Below the pieces are notes generated by a model. It did not search any database. It saw nothing but the letters and a program-made list of their open reading frames with translations, and had not been told where the DNA came from. DNA of 64,000 bases from Fen-1058 sp964398185. GTDB lineage: Bacteria; Chloroflexota; Anaerolineae; Fen-1058. Both the position numbers and the translations under genes were made by a program. The DNA lies in assembly GCA_964398185.1 (NCBI GenBank), contig CAYNML010000017.1:1-64000 (forward strand), given 5' to 3'. Below, in pieces: positions 24,610 through 32,698 of this stretch; position 1 is the first letter of the stretch; the number at the start of each line of letters is the position of its first letter.

Positions 24610-26361
24610 TTGCGACTTTCACACCACTTCGGATCGACCTTACGCGAACCACCGGCCAACGTCGAAGCGATCAGCCATCAGCTGCTGGTGCGCGCCGGAT
24701 TCATTCGGCAGTTGGGGCAAGGGCTGTTCTCTTACTTGCCGTTAGCCAAACGATCGTTGACGAAGATCGAGAACATCCTGCGCGAGGAGATGAATGCCAT
24801 CGGCGGACAGGAGATGACGATGCCGGTGGTGCATCCCGCCGAGACCTGGCAGGCCACCGGGCGCTGGTATTCGATCGGGCCGGAGATGGCGCGCTTCAAG
24901 GATCGCAAAGAGCGCGACATGGTGCTGGCGATGACGCACGAAGAGGTCGTGGCCGATCTGTGCAAGACCGAGATTCGATCGTACCGGCAACTGCCGCAGT
25001 TGGTGTATCACATCCAGACCAAGTTCCGCGACGATCCACGTCCGCGCGCGGGCCTCATCCGTGTGCGCGAGTTTACGATGAAGGATTCGTACAGCCTCGA
25101 CGCCGACGAAGCGGGACTGGACAAGCAGTATCGCGCGCACTATCAGGCGTACTTCAATATTTTCCATCGTTGCGATCTGCCGACGATTGCCGTGGGGTCG
25201 GACGTGGGCATGATGGGCGGATCGCTGGCGCACGAATACATGTATCTCACGCCAGTCGGTGAAGATACGCTGGTGTTGTGCCGCAATTGTGGCTACGCCG
25301 CGAACCGGCAAATTGCGGGTTTTGCGAAGTCGATCCCAGCGGCAGAAGAATTAAAACCGATCGAGAAGGTGGCGACGCCTGATTGTAAATCGATCGAGGC
25401 GCTGGCGAATCTGCTCGGCATTCCGAAGAGCAAGACGGCCAAGGCCGTGTTCATGATCGCCGGTCACGAAGAAGAAGGCGGCACGCGCGAAGAGTTCTTG
25501 TTTGCCATCGTGCGCGGCGATATGGAAGTGAACGAGACGAAACTGGCGAACGTCGCCAAAGCCGATTGGCTGCGCCCCGCGACCGAGGACGAAATCCGCG
25601 CTGTGGGCGCGACGCCGGGTTACGCGAGTCCGATTGGGTTGAAGAACGTCACCGTGATTGTGGATGATGCCGTGCCATCGTCACCCAATCTCGTCGCGGG
25701 TGCGAACGATGCCGGTTATCACCTGCTCAACACCAACCTCGGCCGCGACTACACAGCGACGATCGTCGCCGACATCGCAGCGGCGGGCGATGGCGATGCG
25801 TGTATCAACTGCGGGCAGCCGCTGTACACGTCACGTGGCGTAGAAGTGGGCAATATCTTCAAACTCGGCACGCGCTATTCGGCGGCGATCAACGCGACGT
25901 ACTTCGACGCCGACGGGGCGCAGAAGCCCATCGTGATGGGATCGTACGGCATCGGTTCGGGACGCTTGCTGGCCTGCATCGCCGAAGAGCATCACGACGA
26001 CAAAGGCTTGATCTGGCCGATCACGGTGGCGCCGTATCAGGTGCATCTCGTCTCGCTCGGACAAGCCGAAGCCGCCGATCGCATTTACGAGACGCTGCTC
26101 AAAGCGGGCATCGAAGTGCTGTACGACGATCGCGAAGAAAGCCCCGGCGTCAAGTTCAACGACGCCGATCTGATCGGCATTCCGCTGCGTGTGACGGTAG
26201 CGGCCAAATCGCTGGCGAAGGGTGGCGTCGAGTTGAAGCGCCGCGATCAGCCGAAGGCTGAGATTGTGGCCGAGGCCAATCTGATCACGCGCGTGAAGAC
26301 AGAAATCAAAGCCATGCTCGATGAGATACAATCGAAAGTGATAGAAGTCCCCTTCAAATAG
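24610..26361 (+). CDS. proS: prolyl-tRNA synthetase
   Basis: 583 residues from the TTG at 24610, chosen because AGGAG lies 7-11 bases upstream and the family begins R-L-S-x-x-F. Class II synthetase charging tRNA-Pro. Motif 2 is in RPRAGLIRVREFTMKDSYS, an editing INS domain follows (SIEALANLLGIPKSKTAKAVF onward), and motif 3 is MGSYGIGSGRLLACIAE. The anticodon domain comes last (VHLVSLGQAEAADRIYETL..). It ends MLDEIQSKVIEVPFK. A diverged second copy of this ending lies 0.6 kb downstream at 26969-27013, beyond a TA module, so the present 3' tail may be an acquired replacement. Confidence 0.95.
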   Translation: MRLSHHFGSTLREPPANVEAISHQLLVRAGFIRQLGQGLFSYLPLAKRSLTKIENILREEMNAIGGQEMTMPVVHPAETWQATGRWYSIGPEMARFKDRKERDMVLAMTHEEVVADLCKTEIRSYRQLPQLVYHIQTKFRDDPRPRAGLIRVREFTMKDSYSLDADEAGLDKQYRAHYQAYFNIFHRCDLPTIAVGSDVGMMGGSLAHEYMYLTPVGEDTLVLCRNCGYAANRQIAGFAKSIPAAEELKPIEKVATPDCKSIEALANLLGIPKSKTAKAVFMIAGHEEEGGTREEFLFAIVRGDMEVNETKLANVAKADWLRPATEDEIRAVGATPGYASPIGLKNVTVIVDDAVPSSPNLVAGANDAGYHLLNTNLGRDYTATIVADIAAAGDGDACINCGQPLYTSRGVEVGNIFKLGTRYSAAINATYFDADGAQKPIVMGSYGIGSGRLLACIAEEHHDDKGLIWPITVAPYQVHLVSLGQAEAADRIYETLLKAGIEVLYDDREESPGVKFNDADLIGIPLRVTVAAKSLAKGGVELKRRDQPKAEIVAEANLITRVKTEIKAMLDEIQSKVIEVPFK

Positions 26362-26370
26362 GAGGCAGTC

Positions 26371-26601
26371 ATGGGCACATTAGATCGCATCACGATCGAT
26401 CCAGCGAAGATGAATGGGCAGCCCTGCATTCGCGACTTGCGCCTCACCGTGCGGCGCGTGCTGGAAGCACTGGCGACTTATCCCGATCGCGCTGAATTCC
26501 AACGCGAGTACCCTGAACTGGATGACGAAGATATTCGGCAGGCCCTGGAGTTCGCTGCCGCCAGTCTGGACGATCGCACGCTGGAGTTGGTGTCGGCATG
26601 A
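26371..26601 (+). CDS. DUF433 antitoxin
   Basis: 76 residues. The pattern ITIDPAKMNGQPCIRDLRLTVRRVLEALA followed by YPELDDEDIRQALEFAAASL is the DUF433 helix-turn-helix domain, known as the antitoxin partner of DUF5615 proteins. GGAGGCAGTC precedes the ATG. The gene begins 9 bases after the proS stop and overlaps the toxin start by 4 bases (ATGA). Confidence 0.9.
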   Translation: MGTLDRITIDPAKMNGQPCIRDLRLTVRRVLEALATYPDRAEFQREYPELDDEDIRQALEFAAASLDDRTLELVSA

Positions 26602-26966
26602 AAGTGCTGCTCGATCAAGGTCTGCCGCGCTCAGCGGCAGCGTTGCTGCGAGCGCGTGGAATCGATGCGCTGCATGTGGCCGAGATGGGTCTATCCGCAG
26701 CAACCGATGCTGCCATTCTGGAACAAGGCCGCACGGATGAGCGAACGATTGTCACCTTGGACGCTGACTTCCACCTGCTATTAGCTGTGACCGGTGCAAC
26801 ACGACCATCAGTCATTCGCCTGCGTATTGAAGGGCTTCGCGCTGAGGCACTCGCTGCACTACTGGAGTCCGTTCTGGCGCAATGCGCCGATGATTTAGCG
26901 GCCGGCGCAGCCGTGACGGTGCAACCCAAGCGCTTGCGCGTGCGTCGCCTGCCGTTGATTCGCTGA
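26598..26966 (+). CDS. DUF5615 PIN-like toxin
   Basis: 122 residues. It begins MKVLLDQGLPRSAAALLRARGIDALHVAEMG, the typical DUF5615 start with the first acidic residue in LLDQGLP, then TDERTIVTLDADFHLLL (second acidic strand) and RPSVIRLRIEGL. DUF5615 proteins are PIN-fold RNase-like toxins of DUF433/DUF5615 modules. The C-terminus is Ala/Arg-rich (VTVQPKRLRVRRLPLIR). It is coupled to the antitoxin. A remnant of a proS tail starts 2 bases after the stop, so the module lies exactly between two copies of the same gene end. Confidence 0.9.
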   Translation: MKVLLDQGLPRSAAALLRARGIDALHVAEMGLSAATDAAILEQGRTDERTIVTLDADFHLLLAVTGATRPSVIRLRIEGLRAEALAALLESVLAQCADDLAAGAAVTVQPKRLRVRRLPLIR

Positions 26967-26968
26967 AG

Positions 26969-27013
26969 GTACTGGACGCGATTACGGCAAAAGTCGTAGA
27001 AGTGCCATTCAAG
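26969..27013 (+). pseudogene. orphan 3' tail of proS
   Basis: Reads VLDAITAKVVEVPFK. The intact proS ends MLDEIQSKVIEVPFK: 10 of 15 residues are identical, without gaps. A preceding Lys (AAG, 26966-26968) also matches the spacing of the intact end. It has no start and runs on into the word repeat and the panC leader. The arrangement proS / TA module / orphan proS tail repeats that of herA / TA module / orphan herA tail. Confidence 0.75.
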
Positions 27014-27040
27014 CAAAACGCTAAATATAATAGAAGACCT

Positions 27041-27072
27041 GCGTTTTACGTTTTACGCCTTACGTTTTACGA
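27041..27072. repeat. ACGTTTTACG word repeat, copy 3
   Basis: GCGTTTTACGTTTTACGCCTTACGTTTTACGAGG lies directly before panC, and its last bases (ACGAGGTCC) include the only candidate ribosome binding site of panC. Confidence 0.7.
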
Positions 27073-27080
27073 GGTCCATC

Positions 27081-27986
27081 ATGCAAGTCCTCACCACCAT
27101 CGAAGAATTCCGCGCCGCCAAATCCGCCCTGCCCGGCTCATGGGGCCTCGTGCCGACGATGGGTTATCTGCACGCGGGACATCTGTCGCTGGTAAAGCGC
27201 GCGCGGGCCGAGAATGATCATGTCGCCGTGAGCATCTTCGTGAATCCCACGCAGTTCGGGCCAAATGAGGATCTGGCCGCTTATCCGCGCGATCTCGATC
27301 GGGATTTGAGTTTGCTGGAACCGCTGGGCGTCGATCTGGTGTTCAATCCCTCGCCCGAAGTGATGTATCCGCCGAACTATCAGACCTACGTGACGGTTGA
27401 AGACGTGACAAAGTATCTTGAGGGTGCGTCACGCCCGACGCACTTTCGCGGAGTGGCGACGGTGGTGGCGAAGCTGTTCAACATCGTCGGGGCGGAGCGC
27501 GCCTACTTCGGGCAGAAGGACGCGCAGCAGACAATCGTGATCAAGCGCATGGTGCAGGACCTGAACATGCCCATCGACATCATCGTCTGCCCGACGCAGC
27601 GCGAAGCCGATGGGCTGGCCATGTCCAGTCGGAATACGTATCTTGACGCGGAACATCGCCGCGCCGCGCCGGTGCTTTATCGGGCGTTGTGCGCCGCCAA
27701 AGACGCCTTCGATCGCGGCGAGCGGGATGGCGATCGCTTGCGATCGATCATGCGCGATGTGATCGAATCTGAACCATTGGCCAAACTTGACTACGTGTCG
27801 GCGGCGGATGCGACCACGCTGCAGGAGTTGGGCCCCCACCCCAACCCTCCCCCGTCGCAAAAAGACGCGACAGGGGAGGGAGTATTATTCTCGATGGCGG
27901 TGCGGGTGGGCAAGCCGAGGTTGATCGATAACTTCTTGTACGAGAACGGAAAGTGGCTGACGGGTGAAGTCGTCAACGCCGCTTAA
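27081..27986 (+). CDS. panC: pantothenate synthetase, with an in-frame repeat insert
   Basis: 301 residues. Joins pantoate and beta-alanine using ATP. Motifs: VPTMGYLHAGHLSLV (HxGH), FVNPTQFGPNEDL, YFGQKDAQQ, and the KMSKS-like MSSRNTYL. Near the C-terminus, LDYVSAADATTLQELG is interrupted by PHPNPPPSQKDATGEG before VLFSMAVRVGKPRLIDN; in PanC proteins this link between the two strands is short. The extra ~16 residues are encoded by a CCCTCCCC/GGGGAGGG palindrome like the intergenic CCTCTCCT repeats. The catalytic residues are upstream, so activity may be retained. Confidence 0.95.
   Translation: MQVLTTIEEFRAAKSALPGSWGLVPTMGYLHAGHLSLVKRARAENDHVAVSIFVNPTQFGPNEDLAAYPRDLDRDLSLLEPLGVDLVFNPSPEVMYPPNYQTYVTVEDVTKYLEGASRPTHFRGVATVVAKLFNIVGAERAYFGQKDAQQTIVIKRMVQDLNMPIDIIVCPTQREADGLAMSSRNTYLDAEHRRAAPVLYRALCAAKDAFDRGERDGDRLRSIMRDVIESEPLAKLDYVSAADATTLQELGPHPNPPPSQKDATGEGVLFSMAVRVGKPRLIDNFLYENGKWLTGEVVNAA
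27832..27880. repeat. CCCCACCC../GGGGAGGGAG repeat inserted in panC
   Basis: CCCCCACCCCAACCCTCCCCCGTC and GACAGGGGAGGGAG are inverted halves around a CGCAAAAAGACGCG hairpin. It is read in frame as GPHPNPPPSQKDATGEG. Confidence 0.7.
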
Positions 27987-28015
27987 TATCTGCCAGCTGA
28001 AATCTGAAATCTGAC

Positions 28016-28777
28016 ATGTTATTAGCCCTCGACATCAGCAACACCTCCATCAAAGCCGGCGTCTTTCGCGGCGACGACTTGCTCGCCCATTGGCGCATCG
28101 CGACGGAGCGGCACAAACTCACCGACGATTACGGCATGTTGCTGCTCAATTTGCTGCAAGCGTCCGGCATTCCGGCCAGTGAGATCAACGGCGTGTCGAT
28201 GTCGTGCGTGGTGCCGCCGCTGCGCGCGGTGTTTGAGGAACTCGCGCGGAAGTATCTGCATCGCACGCCGGTGATCGTGGGGCCGGGCATCAAGACCGGC
28301 GTCAAACTTGCCGTCGATAATCCGCGCGAAGTGGGTGCAGATCGCGTGGTGAATTCGCTGGCGACCTATCGACTGTACGGCGGCCCGGCGATTGCGATCG
28401 CCTTCGGCACGGCGACCGTGTTCGACTGCATCTCGGCGCAGGGTGATTATCTGGGCGGCGCGATCGCGCCCGGCATGGTGACCTCGCTGGAATCGCTCAC
28501 CCGATCGGCCGCGCAGCTCTTTCAAGTGGAACTCGTGCGTCCACCCAAAGCGATCGGCAAGAGCACCGTCACGACGATGCAGTCCGGCATCGTGCTGGGC
28601 TTTGCGGGATTGGTCGAAGGGCTGGTCAAACGCCTCACAGCCGAGCTCGGCCCGGCGAAGGTGATCGCGACCGGCGGCCTGGCCGAAGTCATCGCTCCGG
28701 TGACGGATGTGATCGAAGTGGTGGATTTGCAGTTGACGCTCAAAGGGCTGAAACTGATCTACGACTTGAACTCGTAA
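28016..28777 (+). CDS. coaX: type III pantothenate kinase
   Basis: 253 residues, normal length. Phosphorylates pantothenate as the first step of CoA synthesis. It is an ASKHA-fold enzyme: MLLALDISNTSIKAGVF is the phosphate-1 loop (catalytic Asp), GADRVVNSLATYRLYG contains the pantothenate-binding GADR motif, IAFGTATVFDCI (usual form DFGTATTFD) is phosphate-2, and YLGGAIAPGM the dimer-interface motif. IAFGTA has Ala where Asp is usual in DFGTATT, a change worth noting. It lies 29 bases downstream of panC. Confidence 0.93.
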   Translation: MLLALDISNTSIKAGVFRGDDLLAHWRIATERHKLTDDYGMLLLNLLQASGIPASEINGVSMSCVVPPLRAVFEELARKYLHRTPVIVGPGIKTGVKLAVDNPREVGADRVVNSLATYRLYGGPAIAIAFGTATVFDCISAQGDYLGGAIAPGMVTSLESLTRSAAQLFQVELVRPPKAIGKSTVTTMQSGIVLGFAGLVEGLVKRLTAELGPAKVIATGGLAEVIAPVTDVIEVVDLQLTLKGLKLIYDLNS

Positions 28778-28841
28778 AACGTAATGCGTAAAGCGTAAGG
28801 GGTGCTATTACGTTTCACGTTTTACGTTTCACGCTTTACGC
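28774..28841. repeat. GTAAAACGTAA / TTACGTTTCACG word repeat, copy 4
   Basis: The left part GTAAAACGTAATGCGTAAAGCGTAAGG and the right part TTACGTTTCACGTTTTACGTTTCACGC are inverted, so a hairpin is possible between coaX and the methyltransferase gene. Confidence 0.75.
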
Positions 28842-28857
28842 AGGGCATTTTCCCTTC

Positions 28858-29505
28858 ATGACGATCGGTTCCCAATTCGTCAACTACTTCACGCAGGTGC
28901 AAGCCACTGACGGTTGGGATCGCGTGCTGGCCTCGTTCGCGCGGTTTGTGGCACCCGATCGAACCGCGCACGTGCTCGATGTAGGCTGTGGGCCGGGATC
29001 GTTGGTGCGAAGATTGGCGCGTGAAGTGGCGTTTGCTTATGGCTGTGATGCCGATCGAGGGATGATCGATCAGGCGCAGCAGTTGGCGGATGAAGCAGGC
29101 TTGCGCAACGTGGAGTTCCGTTTGGGTGTCCTGCCCGATCTGCCCTACCCGCCCGATCGATTCGATCTGGTCACGGCGACCAACGTGATCTTTTTGCAGC
29201 GCCACCCGCAGGCCGCGATCGTGGAGATGGCGCGCGTGTGCCAACCGGGCGGAACGGTGGCAATGCTGAACCCTTCGCCTCAGATGAATGTCGCCACCGC
29301 GACGGCGCACGCCGATCAACACGGCCTGACTGATCTCAATCGCGTCTCGTTCATCAATTGGGGCAACATCGCTGAACAGGCACAGCGCTTCAGCGCGGAA
29401 CAGATTACAGAGATGTTTGAAGCCGCCGGGTTGAGTGAGATTGTCATCGAGGCGAAGATCGGCGGGCTGGCGTTGTTTGCCAAAGGCAGGAAGATGGAGC
29501 GATAG
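28858..29505 (+). CDS. class I SAM-dependent methyltransferase
   Basis: 215 residues. SAM-binding motif I is VLDVGCGPGSLVRRLA, the second acidic residue is in YGCDADRGMIDQAQ, motif II is DRFDLVTATNVIFLQ and motif III CQPGGTVAMLNPS. It belongs to the UbiE/Methyltransf_11 type, whose substrates are small molecules or lipids; no substrate clue is present. It is encoded between coaX and coaBC, 33 bases before the latter, but has no known role in CoA synthesis. The ATG follows the word repeat with no clear Shine-Dalgarno. Confidence 0.88.
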   Translation: MTIGSQFVNYFTQVQATDGWDRVLASFARFVAPDRTAHVLDVGCGPGSLVRRLAREVAFAYGCDADRGMIDQAQQLADEAGLRNVEFRLGVLPDLPYPPDRFDLVTATNVIFLQRHPQAAIVEMARVCQPGGTVAMLNPSPQMNVATATAHADQHGLTDLNRVSFINWGNIAEQAQRFSAEQITEMFEAAGLSEIVIEAKIGGLALFAKGRKMER

Positions 29506-29538
29506 AGGGACGGGGAGAAGGAGAGAACAATCTCGCAG

Positions 29539-30765
29539 ATGGACGCCATACCTCTTTTTCAAAACAAGAATATCGTGCTGGGCGTGTGCGGCGGGATTGC
29601 CGCGTACAAGGTGGCCGACCTCGCCAGCAAGTTGACGCAGGCCGGGGCGTTGGTCGATGTGATCCTGACCGAGTCGGCGACGAAGTTCGTGGGGCCGGTG
29701 ACGTTCGCCGCCGTGACGGGCCGCGCCGCGCTGACGGAGGCCGATTTGTGGCGGCACGATCAGCATGTGCCGCACGTGCAGCTGGGCGAGAAAGCCGATC
29801 TGTTGATCATCGCTCCGACGACGGCGAACACCATCGCCAAACTCGCGCACGGGCAAGCCGATAATCTGCTCACGGTAACGGTACTCGCAACGCGCAGCCC
29901 GATCATCATCGTACCTGCGATGGATGGCGGCATGTGGTCGAACGCGGCCACGCAAGCGAATGTAGCTATGCTGCGCGAACGCGGCTTTCACATTCTGGGG
30001 CCAGCACAGGGCCGCATGGCTTCGGGCTTGATCGGCGAAGGGCGCATGGTGGAACCCGGCGAGATTGTGGGCTTCGCGCGCGTGATCCTGAGCGCGAAAG
30101 GACAACTCGCCGGACGAAAGATTGTCGTGAGCGCGGGCGGCACGCACGAAGCGATCGATCCGGTGCGCTTCATCGGCAATCGCTCCAGCGGCAAGCAGGG
30201 CTTCGCCCTCGCGCAGGCGGCGATCGATCGGGGCGCGGACGTGACGTTGATCGTCGGCGCAGCGGCTCTGCCCACGCCCATTGGCGCGAAACGCATCGAT
30301 GTCGAGTCGGCGCAGGAGATGTGCGAGGCCGTGTTGACCGCCTGCCGCGACGCCGATGCGCTGATCATGGCGGCGGCGGTGGCCGATTTCCAGGCCGCGC
30401 AACTGGCCGAGCACAAGATCAAAAAGACCAAGGATACGGTGGAGTTCGACGTGCATCTGACACGCACGCCGGACATCTTGCAGGCCGTCAAAGAGCAGAA
30501 GGAAGCGATCGGGAAGCCGCAGATCACGATCGGGTTTGCCGCCGAGACGCAGAATCTTATCGACAATGCGTTGGCGAAGCTCAACGCCAAAGGACTCGAT
30601 CTGATCGTGGCGAACGACGTGGCCGCCAAAGATGCCGGGTTCGCCGTCGACACCAATCGAGTGACGTTCATCGGCGCGGGCGGCGGCGTGGAACCGCTGG
30701 CCTTGATGAGCAAGGCGCAGGTGGCGGAACGGGTGCTCGATCGGTTGATCAAGCTGTTGGGCTAG
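29539..30765 (+). CDS. coaBC: bifunctional CoaBC (Dfp)
   Basis: 408 residues. Couples 4'-phosphopantothenate to cysteine (CoaB) and decarboxylates the product (CoaC). CoaC domain, residues 1-180: FMN-binding GVCGGIAAYKVADLASKL, catalytic His in HVPHVQLGE, PAMDGGMW and GRMASGLIGEGRM. The last motif has Ser where E. coli Dfp has the active-site Cys (ACGxxGxGR). CoaB domain: VSAGGTHEAIDPVRFIGNRSSGKQG, MAAAVADF and the KIKKTKD lysines. It closes the CoA block; panD is not in the window. A DUF6883/DUF4926 pair follows within 21 bases. Confidence 0.94.
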   Translation: MDAIPLFQNKNIVLGVCGGIAAYKVADLASKLTQAGALVDVILTESATKFVGPVTFAAVTGRAALTEADLWRHDQHVPHVQLGEKADLLIIAPTTANTIAKLAHGQADNLLTVTVLATRSPIIIVPAMDGGMWSNAATQANVAMLRERGFHILGPAQGRMASGLIGEGRMVEPGEIVGFARVILSAKGQLAGRKIVVSAGGTHEAIDPVRFIGNRSSGKQGFALAQAAIDRGADVTLIVGAAALPTPIGAKRIDVESAQEMCEAVLTACRDADALIMAAAVADFQAAQLAEHKIKKTKDTVEFDVHLTRTPDILQAVKEQKEAIGKPQITIGFAAETQNLIDNALAKLNAKGLDLIVANDVAAKDAGFAVDTNRVTFIGAGGGVEPLALMSKAQVAERVLDRLIKLLG

Positions 30766-30785
30766 ATTCGTGGTATGATTTCGCT

Positions 30786-31139
30786 ATGAAGCTACGTGAT
30801 TTTGCGGGGCACGTGGTCATTGACGCGCGCAAACTGACTGAATATGCGCTCAATCTAAACAATGAACGCGGCCAGCACAAAGCCAGAGTCTTTGCACGTG
30901 TGCTGGGATATAACCAGCAAAATTACGTGGACCTAGCTGAACATATCCAGGCGCAGGCGTTGGATGGCGAAGCAGAAGTCATGCGCGTGGATCAGTTCGG
31001 GCAGCACGTGCGGGTTGACCTGGCCGTTAAGGGTACACAGGGGCAGGTTGCCATTGTACGCACAGGCTGGGTGATTGCCCCAGATAGCGATGTGGCCGCG
31101 TTGGTGACGGTGTTCGTCAAGGAGTCGCAAAATGATTAG
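30786..31139 (+). CDS. DUF6883-domain protein
   Basis: 117 residues. The segment ARKLTEYALNLNNERGQHKARVFARVLGYNQQNYVDLAEHIQAQAL follows the DUF6883 pattern (KLxxYxLxxxHxxGxxKAxxF). The C-terminal part (QVAIVRTGWVIAPDSDVAALVTVFVK) resembles the strand pair following it. DUF6883 proteins are commonly encoded beside DUF4926 proteins, as here, and are suspected TA partners. The next gene starts 8 bases before this one ends. The ATG at 30786 is 21 bases after coaBC. Confidence 0.75.
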   Translation: MKLRDFAGHVVIDARKLTEYALNLNNERGQHKARVFARVLGYNQQNYVDLAEHIQAQALDGEAEVMRVDQFGQHVRVDLAVKGTQGQVAIVRTGWVIAPDSDVAALVTVFVKESQND

Positions 31140-31482
31140 GCCGGAACTATTTGATACCGTCGAATTACTTATCGACTTGCCCGCACAACAACTTCGCGCT
31201 GGGGCGCAGGGCGCAATTGTGCAGGCGTACAACGACGACGCCTTTGAAGTCGAGTTCAGCGACGACGCCGGACAAACGCTGGCGTTGTGCGCATTGTCCC
31301 CGGCGCAGTTCATCGTCGTTTGGCGCAATGCCAATCACGCCTGGGTTACGCCAGATGAGCAAGCGGCGCAATTGGTTTCACGTTTGCGTGAGCCGGAAAG
31401 CCGCGAGGTGATCGATTTCGCGCGCTATCTGCACGTGCGCCGTGCGCGATCGACTGCGCCATCGCTACTTGCCGAACCGTAG
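31132..31482 (+). CDS. DUF4926-domain protein with C-terminal helix extension
   Basis: 116 residues. ELFDTVELLIDLPAQQLRAGAQGAIVQAYNDDAFEVEFSDDAGQTLALCALSPAQFIVVW is a DUF4926 small beta-barrel (xDxVxLxxDLPxxxLxxGxxGxIV..xFExEF). The last ~40 residues (EQAAQLVSRLREPESREVIDFARYLHVRRA) resemble antitoxin helices like those near PIN toxins. It overlaps the DUF6883 gene by 8 bases, indicating co-translation. Likely the antitoxin-like member of a two-gene module behind coaBC. Unlike herA and proS, no duplicate coaBC tail was found behind it. Confidence 0.75.
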   Translation: MIRPELFDTVELLIDLPAQQLRAGAQGAIVQAYNDDAFEVEFSDDAGQTLALCALSPAQFIVVWRNANHAWVTPDEQAAQLVSRLREPESREVIDFARYLHVRRARSTAPSLLAEP

Positions 31483-31621
31483 AATCAACGCCCGATGTAA
31501 TTCGAGTACAATAGAAGCGGCGATCGAGATGATCGTCGCTTCATCTTTCTCAGGCAAAATTTGCTCAAAGTCCGCGTCGCGTGGACGAGAGCAAGATGAA
31601 TTCTTACCAGAAAGAGGACTC

Positions 31622-32698
31622 ATGACTGAACGAACGATTGTGGTACTGGAAGGCGATCAGACCGGACAGGAATTGCTGGAAGAAGCGCTGCGCGTGCTCG
31701 ATCCGCACGTGCTGCGCGTGCCGCTGAATTTTGTGCGCTTCGATCTATCACTGGAGAAGCGGCGGGAAACGGATAATCAGATCGTGCGCGAGGCGGCAGC
31801 GGCGCTGCGTGAACATGGGCTGGGACTCAAGGCCGCGACGATCACGCCGGAGAAAGCGGGCGATGCGGGCAGCCCCAACGCGATCCTGCGCGAAGAGATC
31901 GACGGCAAGGTGATTCTGCGCGTGGGCCGCCGCTTGCCCGGCATTCGACCGGTGGGCGGGGTGTATGCGCCGGTCGCTGTGGTCCGTATGGCGGTGGACG
32001 ATGCCTACGGCGCGCAGGAATGGCGCGCCGGATCAGACGGCGATGAGATCGCATATCGTACCGAGAAGATTTCGCGCGCCACGTGTCACGCGGTCGCCGA
32101 GTTCGCTTTTCGCTATGCCAAGAAGACCGGCGCCAAGGTGTTCGGCGGGCCGAAGTTTACGGTCAGCCCGGTGTACGAAGGGATGTTCAAGGAAGAACTT
32201 GATGCGGCGGCGAAGCGACACCCACGCGTGCGCTACGAGCCGCAGTTGATCGATGCGACATATGCCTTGCTGCTGGTGAAGGCCGGCGAAGCACTGGTGA
32301 TCCCGGCGCTCAACCGCGACGGCGATTGCCTGAGCGATCTGGTCTTGCAGATGTTTGGCTCGATCGCGGGGAGTGAGTCGCTGATCCTTAGTTTTGATCA
32401 GGACTTCAACGTGCAGACCGTCATCGCCGAAGCGCCGCACGGCACCGCGCCGGGCCTGTACAAGAAGAACATCGCCAATCCGCTGGCGATGATCCTGGCG
32501 GGCGCGGCGCTGTTGACCTACGTGGGATCACAGGACGCCGATCGCGCCTCACGTGCGATCTACGAGGCCGCCTTTGAAGCGATCTACGACGGCGTGGCCA
32601 CATCGGACCTCGGCGGCAGCGCCAGCACCAGCGATTTCACGGATGAAGTGATCAATCGCGTGACGCGGAAGTTGGAAGTGTGGGGAACGCTGGGGTAA
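31622..32698 (+). CDS. isocitrate/isopropylmalate dehydrogenase family protein
   Basis: 358 residues from the ATG at 31622 (AGAGGACTC upstream). NAD(P)-dependent beta-decarboxylating dehydrogenase. Motifs: VVLEGDQTGQELLEEALRVL (N-terminus), TEKISRATCHAVAEFAF with substrate-contacting residues, NRDGDCLSDLVLQMFGSIAGS (metal-binding Asp residues) and EAPHGTAPGLYKKNIANP (cofactor-binding HGTAP motif). The family includes isocitrate, isopropylmalate and homoisocitrate dehydrogenases. The HGTAP form fits isocitrate dehydrogenase best, but no leu genes are near and the substrate is not settled. A repeat follows immediately after the stop. Confidence 0.88.
   Translation: MTERTIVVLEGDQTGQELLEEALRVLDPHVLRVPLNFVRFDLSLEKRRETDNQIVREAAAALREHGLGLKAATITPEKAGDAGSPNAILREEIDGKVILRVGRRLPGIRPVGGVYAPVAVVRMAVDDAYGAQEWRAGSDGDEIAYRTEKISRATCHAVAEFAFRYAKKTGAKVFGGPKFTVSPVYEGMFKEELDAAAKRHPRVRYEPQLIDATYALLLVKAGEALVIPALNRDGDCLSDLVLQMFGSIAGSESLILSFDQDFNVQTVIAEAPHGTAPGLYKKNIANPLAMILAGAALLTYVGSQDADRASRAIYEAAFEAIYDGVATSDLGGSASTSDFTDEVINRVTRKLEVWGTLG

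Noticed and set aside
28822..30456. A 544-codon minus-strand frame opposite the methyltransferase and coaBC genes
   Set aside because: High-GC antisense artefact. The plus-strand genes carry clear family motifs.
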